Positions 1 through 5,744 of a DNA stretch of 5,744 bases are shown piece by piece (position 1 is the first letter of the stretch; every line of letters begins with the position of its first letter). The notes under the pieces were generated by a model. It was not told where the DNA came from and made no database searches. It saw only the letters and a program-made list of their open reading frames with translations. Origin of the DNA: Chlorobiota bacterium (GTDB lineage Bacteria; Bacteroidota; Ignavibacteria; Ignavibacteriales; Ignavibacteriaceae); contig RHKR01000178.1 of the NCBI GenBank assembly GCA_008363265.1, forward strand, positions 1 to 5,744, written 5' to 3'. A program made the translations under genes and the position numbers.

Positions 1-672
1 GCCAGTACGGGCATAGGGAAGGCGATAACTTTCGAGGCTCTTTCCAGGGGCTTCAGAGTTGTAGCGACTTCGCGTAATCCTGAAAATCTTGCCGGACTTT
101 CCAGGGTGGCCGGTGAGTGGGATCTGGTAACCGCGGTATGTGACGTTTCTGAAATCGAAAGTGTACGTTCATTTTTTTCCGGTACTTTAGAGAATGAGGC
201 ACCTGATATCCTGATCAACTGTGCGGGGGTAACCACGTTCAAAGATGCTGCAATCACCCCCATTGAAGAGGTTGACGCCATTATAAGAACCAATCTTCTT
301 GGGTCTGTTTATGCCATCCAAACGATTCTTCCTTCCATGATTTCCCGCAAAAGCGGTACAATTGTAAACATCAATTCTGTTGCAGCACTCGACCGTTTGA
401 AGGCGAGCAGCATATATTCCGCATCAAAGGCGGGCCTTCTGCAGTACAGCCGTGTCCTGCGTGAGGAGGTGCGTGAGCACAATATTAAAGTGATTGATAT
501 CCTTCCCGGGGCAACCGAGACCCCGATCTGGCACGAGAAAGTAAGGGCCAAATACTCCGAGAAGATGATGCAGCCCGCTGACCTTGCCCGCCATATTATA
601 AATTTCGTTTCCGATGAAACCAATCTGGTACAGGAGGAAGTGGTTTTCAGACCGGTGACCGGCAACCTCTGA
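1..672 (+). CDS. Short-chain dehydrogenase/reductase (SDR), 5' end cut by window edge
   Basis: This is an NAD(P)-dependent oxidoreductase of the classical SDR family; the substrate cannot be told from sequence. The frame is open from base 1 and shows 223 codons. It begins inside the Rossmann glycine motif (ASTGIGKA, residues 1-8), so the first TG and roughly 10-15 N-terminal residues are outside. Visible hallmarks are Arg25 after the second beta strand (TSRN, suggesting NADP preference), Asp48-Val49 for the adenine ring, NCAG at 73-76 (a variant of NNAG), and the full catalytic tetrad Asn98, Ser126, Tyr139 and Lys143. The Ser-Tyr and Tyr-Lys spacings of 13 and 4 are typical. PGATETP at 169-175 is the usual cofactor/substrate loop. 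The GTG at 106 is internal, not the start, because the cofactor motif lies upstream of it. The C-terminus (RPVTGNL) resembles 3-ketoacyl-ACP-reductase-like SDRs. The gene is probably not in the transcription unit that follows it. Confidence 0.93.
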   Translation, partial: ASTGIGKAITFEALSRGFRVVATSRNPENLAGLSRVAGEWDLVTAVCDVSEIESVRSFFSGTLENEAPDILINCAGVTTFKDAAITPIEEVDAIIRTNLLGSVYAIQTILPSMISRKSGTIVNINSVAALDRLKASSIYSASKAGLLQYSRVLREEVREHNIKVIDILPGATETPIWHEKVRAKYSEKMMQPADLARHIINFVSDETNLVQEEVVFRPVTGNL

Positions 673-728
673 TCAAAGATTGTCGCAGGTCACATAAAAT
701 TCTATCTTGCCGTAAGCCGTTATTTCAT

Positions 729-759
729 TTTGCTAAAATCTAAACTAATAGTAATTTTG
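729..759 (+). promoter_or_regulatory. Candidate Bacteroidota-type promoter (-33 TTTG, -7 TAATTTTG)
   Basis: TTTG at 729-732 is followed by exactly 19 bases and then TAATTTTG at 752-759. This matches the known Bacteroidota primary sigma consensus (TTTG, spacer of about 19-21, TAnnTTTG) at every defined base. Transcription would start near 763-768, some 35-40 bases before the TTG start of the sugar transferase or about 90 before its ATG. It lies in the only gap between the SDR and the transferase, so it probably drives the transferase and Wzi-like pair. Such motifs occur by chance in AT-rich DNA, so the call rests on position as well as match. Confidence 0.5.
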
Positions 760-774
760 AAAGTTAGATTTTTT
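735..774 (+). repeat. AT-rich inverted repeat with T-run, overlapping the promoter
   Basis: The arm at 735-746 (AAAATCTAAACT) pairs with 762-772 (AGTTAGATTTT), with one extra A in the left arm and a 15-base loop. A run of six T covers 769-774. As RNA it could be a weak terminator for the SDR gene, but only two or three pairs are G-C. As DNA it straddles the candidate -7 box and could be an operator. The two readings cannot be separated from sequence. Confidence 0.35.
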
Positions 775-803
775 GGTAATTAACGGAGATCAAAGAAGCC
801 GAA

Positions 804-1430
804 TTGCAGAATACCTTACGGAGTAGCTGGCACGGTGAAGATATCAACAATCTTATGGGAAGAAACGGAAGTTTTATAAAAAGGCTCACTGATATTATCC
901 TGAGTTGTCTGGCCCTTATCCTGTCGTCACCGGTACTACTTATTGCAGTAATAGCGATCAAGCTTGATTCGAAAGGAAAGGCGTTCTTTATTCAGGAGCG
1001 AACCGGTCTCGGTGGTAAACCATTTAAAATGATCAAGCTCAGAGGCATGGTCGAAGGTGCCGAACAGATGGGCCCTGACTTTACTCAGAAAGATGATCCC
1101 CGCCTGACCAGGGTAGGGAAGGTCTTGCGCCGTACTTCAATTGATGAGATTCCACAAGCGATCAACGTCCTCTTGGGCGATATGAGCATTGTTGGACCAC
1201 GTCCTGAACTTACAAAGATCACTGATCAGTTCTCCGCTGAGCAGAAACAGGTATTCAATTTTAAGCCCGGTATCACCGGTATCTCCCAGATCAACGGGCG
1301 GCAGTCGCTCACTCCGGAGGAGAGAGTGATAATGGAAATAGACTACTACAGTAAAGCCAATTTCTGGACCGATCTCCAGATCATTCTCCGCACTCCAAAG
1401 GTGGTTATCACCAACGAAGGAAATATCTGA
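804..1430 (+). CDS. Polyprenyl-phosphate phosphosugar transferase (PglC/WcaJ-C type, PF02397)
   Basis: This enzyme transfers a sugar phosphate from a nucleotide sugar to a polyprenyl phosphate on the inner membrane, the first membrane step of surface-glycan assembly. The sugar is not predictable. It is the small monotopic form: one hydrophobic segment at about residues 30-52 (numbered from the TTG) holding the Ser42-Pro43 break typical of the PglC re-entrant helix, then a cytoplasmic catalytic domain. Visible motifs are KPFKMIKLRGM (72-82), DDPRLTRVGKVLRRTSIDEIPQ (starting at 97) with the catalytic Asp114-Glu115 pair, MSIVGPRPE (127-135) and PGITGISQINGR (155-166). KLRGM replaces the common KFRTM/KFRSM. 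The start is uncertain: TTG 804 is the first start codon after the in-frame stop at 777-779 and gives 208 aa, while ATG 855 gives 191 aa and places KRLTD near the N-terminus as in most relatives. Neither has a convincing ribosome site. Its stop is 2 bases before the next gene. Confidence 0.93.
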   Translation: MQNTLRSSWHGEDINNLMGRNGSFIKRLTDIILSCLALILSSPVLLIAVIAIKLDSKGKAFFIQERTGLGGKPFKMIKLRGMVEGAEQMGPDFTQKDDPRLTRVGKVLRRTSIDEIPQAINVLLGDMSIVGPRPELTKITDQFSAEQKQVFNFKPGITGISQINGRQSLTPEERVIMEIDYYSKANFWTDLQIILRTPKVVITNEGNI

Positions 1431-1432
1431 GA

Positions 1433-3073
1433 TTGAAAAAGGTTCTCCTTGTAGCCTTTCTCTTTCCATTCGTTCTTTTCGCTCAACCCGAACCCGTCAA
1501 TTCTGACCATCCTGTCTATTTTTTCTTGCGAAAGGCCTCAGTTGCTGGATTTCTCACCGGCTATGATGACGCGATCCTCCCGAAAAGCAGGAGTGAGATA
1601 AAACTCCATCTCGAAAAATTACGGGAGATACGGAAAGATATTCCGGCCTCATTGAGGGAAGAATTTGATCTTTTCTCTGAAATGTTTGAGGTTGATCCTG
1701 AAAAAAACAACGGACTCTCGACAGAACTTCTTCTGTCACGATCACCGGTACATCTCTTCAAATTTAAAGGTGATGGATTTGAAGCAACAATCGATCCCCT
1801 GTTCGACCTGAAATTTCACGGAACAAATGATGATCGATTCACAGAAAGATCGGGGTTCTATCTCCGTTACGGAGGATACGCCCGGTTTAACTACAGGGAA
1901 TGGCTCTCGGCATACGTGATGGCCTGGAACGGCAACGCGTACGGCTCCCGTGCGATCAACGGACTCGATCCGGTTGTCGGACAAAAGTTCTCATTCAGGA
2001 AAACGGGCATAAATAATTTCGACGGTACCGAGGGAGGCATTTTCATAGAGAAGGATATTTTCTCGGTTTCCATCGCTCGTAACCGTTTGCTCTGGGGCGA
2101 AAATTTTTATAACCGTGACAAGATATCTGCCTCTTCCCAGCTTTTCGACAGGCTCTCCTTTACGATCAAGACGGAATCTTTTAGTTACGATTACACCCAC
2201 GCCTGGCTTGTTACCCCCCAGATAATTACTCCGGGTAATGTGATCACAGGCGATCTTAAAAGCAAGACATCAAAGTACACGGTGCAGAACAGGATTGCCT
2301 TCACCCTCTCCGGGAGGCTGCGGCTTTCGCTGTGGCAGGCGGTAATTTACGCGGGGAGATCCCCTGAACTTGGCTACCTGAATCCATTCCTTTTCTGGGA
2401 GTCGGCTCAGCGTTCACTTGAAGATCTCGACAATTCATTTCTCGGTGTGGATGCCAGATACAGACCGGTTGACGGACTCGAATTTACAGCAAGCCTCCTT
2501 TTCGATGATATAAATTTCAAATACTGGACACCGGGTAATTTTCAGAGATTCAACAACAGGTTCGCTTTCAATGCCGGGTTGATCTATATTCCGTGGTTCG
2601 CGCCTTCCGTGGCGATAAGTTCTTCATATTATTACGTCCGGCCCTACACTTTTTCTCATCCCGGCGCGGGGGAAGATCTTGCCTACCTGAACAACAGTTA
2701 TCCGCTTGGTCTTGATGTTAAACCCAACTCTGATATGGTGACTTTCAGGATCGATTGGCAGGTAGTGGCTCCCCTGAAACTTTCCTTCGACCTTAAACAT
2801 TCGAGACACGGTGAAAACATTTACGATGCCTCGGGGCAGCTGACCGGAAATCACGGTGGATCATTCTTTATCAGCACGAACGCTATTTCGAAAGAGGATG
2901 CTTACTTTCTCGCGGGTGAGTTTCAGAACACAACCTCAGCGGAAATTTCATTACACTTCACGTCAGGCGCGAACACTTTCATCAGATCAGGTTTTGTCAT
3001 GAGAAAAACCAACTTCAACGATGTGTTCCCGGAAAACTACTTCTACCTTTCGCTCTCTTATCTCTACTTTTAG
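1433..3073 (+). CDS. Wzi-like outer-membrane beta-barrel (capsule assembly family)
   Basis: This is a 546-residue exported protein, probably an outer-membrane barrel that binds or helps assemble surface polysaccharide. In E. coli, Wzi is a barrel lectin that anchors capsule. The TTG start is supported by a textbook signal peptide: Lys2-Lys3, a hydrophobic core, and likely cleavage after Ala17 (VLFA|QPEP). AGGA lies at 1418-1421, 11 bases upstream. The mature N-terminus has HPVYFFLRKASVAGFL (26-41) and a charged helical stretch to about 85, the opening seen in Wzi-like proteins of this phylum. Repeated alternating aromatic/polar strands then follow to the end. Family-like motifs are RNRLLWG (216-222), GYLNPFLFWES (314-324), a VDARY...LLFDD block (339-359) and YPLGLDVKPNSD (423-434). 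It ends in YLYF, the terminal aromatic of BAM-inserted barrels. It is probably translationally coupled to the transferase 2 bases upstream. Family assignment is from motif recall, so another barrel family with the same layout is possible. Confidence 0.75.
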   Translation: MKKVLLVAFLFPFVLFAQPEPVNSDHPVYFFLRKASVAGFLTGYDDAILPKSRSEIKLHLEKLREIRKDIPASLREEFDLFSEMFEVDPEKNNGLSTELLLSRSPVHLFKFKGDGFEATIDPLFDLKFHGTNDDRFTERSGFYLRYGGYARFNYREWLSAYVMAWNGNAYGSRAINGLDPVVGQKFSFRKTGINNFDGTEGGIFIEKDIFSVSIARNRLLWGENFYNRDKISASSQLFDRLSFTIKTESFSYDYTHAWLVTPQIITPGNVITGDLKSKTSKYTVQNRIAFTLSGRLRLSLWQAVIYAGRSPELGYLNPFLFWESAQRSLEDLDNSFLGVDARYRPVDGLEFTASLLFDDINFKYWTPGNFQRFNNRFAFNAGLIYIPWFAPSVAISSSYYYVRPYTFSHPGAGEDLAYLNNSYPLGLDVKPNSDMVTFRIDWQVVAPLKLSFDLKHSRHGENIYDASGQLTGNHGGSFFISTNAISKEDAYFLAGEFQNTTSAEISLHFTSGANTFIRSGFVMRKTNFNDVFPENYFYLSLSYLYF

Positions 3074-3098
3074 TTCTTTTGTACAATAATTTTTTCAC

Positions 3099-3130
3099 TT
3101 GTTTAGCTATTTCCTTTATAGCTAAATTGG
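3099..3130 (+). promoter_or_regulatory. Weak candidate promoter for the C25 peptidase gene
   Basis: TTG at 3099-3101, a 21-base spacer, and TAAATTGG at 3123-3130 form a one-mismatch version of the Bacteroidota TTG / TAnnTTTG layout. The 9-bp palindrome fills the spacer, which would suit repressor control if both are real. The match is imperfect and the peptidase could instead be read from the upstream promoter. Confidence 0.2.
3102..3126 (+). repeat. Perfect 9-bp inverted repeat downstream of the Wzi-like gene
   Basis: TTTAGCTAT (3102-3110) and ATAGCTAAA (3118-3126) are exact reverse complements around a 7-base loop. No T-run follows on the + strand (the next bases are TTGGTG), so it is a poor intrinsic terminator. 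An operator or an mRNA-end stabilising hairpin would fit equally well. Confidence 0.5.
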
Positions 3131-3149
3131 TGTTTAATTATCTTAAACA
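3131..3149 (+). repeat. 7-bp inverted repeat just upstream of the C25 peptidase start
   Basis: TGTTTAA (3131-3137) and TTAAACA (3143-3149) are exact reverse complements around a 5-base loop. The right arm ends 14 bases before the ATG at 3164, so it would lie in the leader of the peptidase mRNA or at its transcription start. It is AT-rich and weak as RNA, and chance occurrence is possible. Confidence 0.35.
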
Positions 3150-3163
3150 ACGGTTGATCTTTT

Positions 3164-5744
3164 ATGCAGAAATTCCCCGGAATAGCACTGTTTTTCTTCC
3201 TAATCCTTGTCGTTCAGGTCCTGCCCCAGAAATATCAGATACTCGAGAAAACGAATGATCATATTGTAATAAAATTCGATCTTCGTGATTTCCCGTCAGT
3301 CAGGGACACTATGGTTAACGGACGGAAATTTTCATGGTTTCCCGGGGACGGGATGTACTTCATGGACCAGGGTGAGCCGGCAGTTCCCGAGTATTCGGTC
3401 TCTGCGGGTGTCAGTTACAATTCGCAACCGCGTTTAACTGTTGTTGCCTCGGAAAGGGGAACTACCGAGAACAGATTTATTCTTCCCTTCACCGTTGTAG
3501 ATTCTCTCGCGTTCGAACCTGATCTTCTCTATTTTGAGAAGGATGTTTACAATTCTGACAGATATTTCCCTTCATCACTCGCAAGACTTGAGGGAAGGTA
3601 CTCATTCCGTTTTTCAGATATCCAGCCACTTATTATTTCACCGTACCAGTATAATCCGGTAAGCAGGGAATTGGTAAGATACAACTCGATAACGGTGAAA
3701 CTGGAGTACAATGTTCAGTACGGTGATGCTTTTATCGTACAGCCGGTTAACGATCCGGTAACGAGCGAATTTCTTGAGAGTACTGTGATCAACTTCGATC
3801 AGGCCAGGAACTGGATCGGAGAAAAGAAATCACTTTCACCGGATAACCCTGCCGCGGATAACGTCTGGTATGATCCCAACAAGACCTGGTTAAAGATCTT
3901 CCTCAACAAGAGAAATGTATACAAACTCACCTATGAAGAACTCGCGCAGGCAGGAATGCCCACGAACAGAATGATCCCGAAAAAGAAACTGCAGATTTTC
4001 AGCAGCAAAGGTGAGGTCCCTCTGGCCATATATGGCGGAAACGATTCGATCTTCACTACCGGCAGTTATATCATCTTTGTGGGCGACTCATTACCGGGAT
4101 CACCAAATACTGCGATGAACATCTACAACAAGTCCAACATATTCTGGTTCTCGTATGAGGCTGATACCAGCGGGCTGAGATATATCGACAGGGACGGAAC
4201 CCGCACAAACACAACGGCCGGTTTGAATTATTCCCAAACCAAACTCAGATTCGAGGAAGACAATATCTACGAAAGACTCGGCTGGGCTCCGAACGGTAAC
4301 CGCGACTATTGGTACTGGGCGAGGATAAATGCATTCCGGGGTGTTCCCCAACAGGGTTTCGCGCACCGGTTCAATGCCCTGCCCAACCTCGATCTGAATT
4401 TACCCTACCTGAGGGTAAGGGCCGAGATACATGGTATCACGACCACGGTGTATCCCTGTAATTACGTTCACAGCGTCAATCTCTACATCAACGATAAAAA
4501 ACTGGCCAACGTGAAATGGAACGGACAGGAAAAGATACTCTTCGATTCGACTTTTCATATTGTGAATGATTCGATAGTTATCGCCAGCGAGGGTAACCAG
4601 TTCAAAGTGGTAACCGACGGGCAGATATGCCTCGATGAAAAGAATGACGAACTCCGTATCAACTGGTACGAACTCGAGTACTGGAGACAGCACAGAGTGG
4701 GTGGAGAATATTTCGTATTTCAGAATCCGGTAGGGATCTCCGGACAGAGGACTTTCTGGGTTTACAACTGGACAGGGGACACCATGTATGTTTACCTGCC
4801 CGATCGTGCCGAGAGGATAATTAAACCCTGGATGCTCAAAAATGCTCAGGGTGATGTACTGTTTCAGGATTCAGTAAGATCAGACGGTACTATCGACTAT
4901 TTCTGCGTGGATGCAGACTATGGCATCTCTGTTGACTCGATCAGGATCGATACTCCATCCAAGATCAGAACCGTCGAGAACGAGGCTGACTATATCATCA
5001 TTTATCATCCAAAGTTTAAAAGCATTGCCGACCGGTTGGCCAATTTCAGACGGACGACCCCGATAACGCCTGAATCCGCCCCGTTAAGAGTCTATTCCGC
5101 AAATGTGCTGGAAATCTACGATGAATTTTCCGCAGGGTTGATGGACCCGATGGCGATCAAGAGCTTCATTAAATACGCATTTGAATCATTCAGGCGGCCT
5201 GCTCCGGTATTTGTCACTTTGATCGGGGATATGAGTTTTGACTACCGAAAGATACTCCCCGACAGTCGGGAAAACTATATTCCATCGGTTCCTTTCCACT
5301 CGATCCAATATGGTGTTGCCGCCAGCGACAACCTTCTTGTTGCCGTAACCGGTGAAGACGTAACTCCTGATCTCGCGATATCCAGAATTTCAATTGAGAC
5401 AGTTGAAGAGGGTAACGTGATAATGAGCAAGGTTGAGAACTATCCCGGCGACAATTCGAAGAACTGGAAAGAGTCGGTTCTCCTGATGGCTTCCGGTGTC
5501 GACCAGGCTGATGAACTGCAGTTCGGATTCAACAGGGAATCTATAAAACTTAAGAATAATTTTCTTGAACCTCAAGGCTTCAGGTCGATGCTTGTTTGCC
5601 GATATCCCAGCACTCCCGAGGAGGAACAGTATGCAGGTTCAACGCAGGACATCATCAACTATTTCAACAAGGGGACTGTATTCGCTAACTATTACGGACA
5701 TGGCGGCGGCTACCAGTGGGATCTTGTTTTTACAAACAACCACA
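3164..5744 (+). CDS. PorU-like C25 (gingipain-family) cysteine peptidase, 3' end cut by window edge
   Basis: This is an exported cysteine peptidase of family C25. Members include the gingipains and PorU, the type IX secretion sortase that trims cargo and links it to anionic LPS. The frame is open from ATG 3164 to the window end, 860 codons with no stop. A hydrophobic signal segment spans about residues 5-21, without a lipobox Cys. A propeptide-like beta-rich region follows: GEPAVPEYSV at 70-79, and the VRYNSITVKLEYN strand at 171-183. A block from 242 (WLKIFLNKRNVYKLTYEEL) to about 390 matches the PorU central region, and a beta-sandwich with VNLYIND lies at 438-444. The C25 domain begins near Asp609 (DYIIIYHP) and contains IYDEFSAGLMDP (651-662), LIGDMSFDYR (about 686-695), DLAISR (736-741) and NYYGHGGGYQWDL with the catalytic His846. 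The nucleophilic Cys, usually some 30 residues later, is outside, as is any C-terminal sorting domain. About 600 residues precede the domain, which favours PorU over gingipain. There is no clear ribosome site. Confidence 0.9.
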   Translation, partial: MQKFPGIALFFFLILVVQVLPQKYQILEKTNDHIVIKFDLRDFPSVRDTMVNGRKFSWFPGDGMYFMDQGEPAVPEYSVSAGVSYNSQPRLTVVASERGTTENRFILPFTVVDSLAFEPDLLYFEKDVYNSDRYFPSSLARLEGRYSFRFSDIQPLIISPYQYNPVSRELVRYNSITVKLEYNVQYGDAFIVQPVNDPVTSEFLESTVINFDQARNWIGEKKSLSPDNPAADNVWYDPNKTWLKIFLNKRNVYKLTYEELAQAGMPTNRMIPKKKLQIFSSKGEVPLAIYGGNDSIFTTGSYIIFVGDSLPGSPNTAMNIYNKSNIFWFSYEADTSGLRYIDRDGTRTNTTAGLNYSQTKLRFEEDNIYERLGWAPNGNRDYWYWARINAFRGVPQQGFAHRFNALPNLDLNLPYLRVRAEIHGITTTVYPCNYVHSVNLYINDKKLANVKWNGQEKILFDSTFHIVNDSIVIASEGNQFKVVTDGQICLDEKNDELRINWYELEYWRQHRVGGEYFVFQNPVGISGQRTFWVYNWTGDTMYVYLPDRAERIIKPWMLKNAQGDVLFQDSVRSDGTIDYFCVDADYGISVDSIRIDTPSKIRTVENEADYIIIYHPKFKSIADRLANFRRTTPITPESAPLRVYSANVLEIYDEFSAGLMDPMAIKSFIKYAFESFRRPAPVFVTLIGDMSFDYRKILPDSRENYIPSVPFHSIQYGVAASDNLLVAVTGEDVTPDLAISRISIETVEEGNVIMSKVENYPGDNSKNWKESVLLMASGVDQADELQFGFNRESIKLKNNFLEPQGFRSMLVCRYPSTPEEEQYAGSTQDIINYFNKGTVFANYYGHGGGYQWDLVFTNNH

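Noticed and set aside
309..665. Minus-strand reading frame opposite the SDR
   Set aside because: It lies wholly antisense to a gene with an intact catalytic tetrad. Its protein has no recognisable motif and looks like a codon-bias shadow.
106..672. SDR gene starting at GTG 106
   Set aside because: The frame is open to base 1 and encodes the Rossmann glycine motif and the post-beta2 Arg upstream of 106, so this is an internal GTG of a gene cut by the window edge.
673..803. Possible riboswitch or small RNA in the 131-base gap
   Set aside because: Only one weak AT-rich hairpin is visible, with no recognisable aptamer core or strong terminator.
1137..2854. Several short minus-strand frames across the transferase and the Wzi-like gene
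   Set aside because: They overlap one another and well-supported + strand genes, and show no domain signatures.
3079..3086. TTGTACAA palindrome followed by a T-run at 3090-3095
   Set aside because: An 8-base palindrome with no loop cannot form a useful RNA hairpin, and such palindromes are frequent by chance in AT-rich gaps.
4100..4693. Minus-strand reading frames opposite the C25 peptidase
   Set aside because: Both lie antisense to a continuous, homology-supported frame with no stop from 3164 to the window end. They show no motifs or plausible start context.

Overview
The window reads as a chromosomal stretch from the Bacteroidota / FCB supergroup. Bacteroidota proper or the Ignavibacteria lineage both fit. 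The evidence is a C25 (gingipain/PorU-type) peptidase of the kind tied to type IX secretion, a candidate promoter of the Bacteroidota TTTG / TAnnTTTG form, and weak or absent Shine-Dalgarno sequences. All four genes lie on the + strand. No tRNA, rRNA, insertion sequence, CRISPR array or integration signature was seen.

Layout: (1) 1-672 is the 3' part of a classical short-chain dehydrogenase/reductase (SDR) whose first residues lie left of the window. (2) 673-803 is an AT-rich gap with a candidate promoter and an overlapping inverted repeat. (3) 804-1430 is a small monotopic phosphosugar transferase (PglC/WcaJ-C type, PF02397) that would start assembly of a lipid-linked glycan. (4) 1433-3073 starts 2 bases after that stop and encodes an exported outer-membrane beta-barrel resembling the Wzi capsule-assembly family. 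(5) 3074-3163 is an AT-rich gap with two short perfect inverted repeats. (6) 3164-5744 is the first 860 codons of a large exported C25 cysteine peptidase with PorU-like domain order. It runs off the right edge just after its catalytic His motif and before the expected catalytic Cys.

How they may work together: the sugar transferase and the Wzi-like barrel are almost certainly one transcription and translation unit. The likely theme is making a surface glycan and holding or assembling it at the outer membrane. The C25 peptidase follows in the same direction. In type IX secretion, the family member PorU cleaves cargo and attaches it to an anionic lipopolysaccharide, so glycan genes beside a PorU-like sortase make a plausible functional cluster. 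That link is inference from gene order. The SDR is probably a separate upstream unit, because the best promoter lies between it and the transferase. Everything seen belongs to recognisable families; the less explained parts are the gene grouping and the palindromes in the two gaps.
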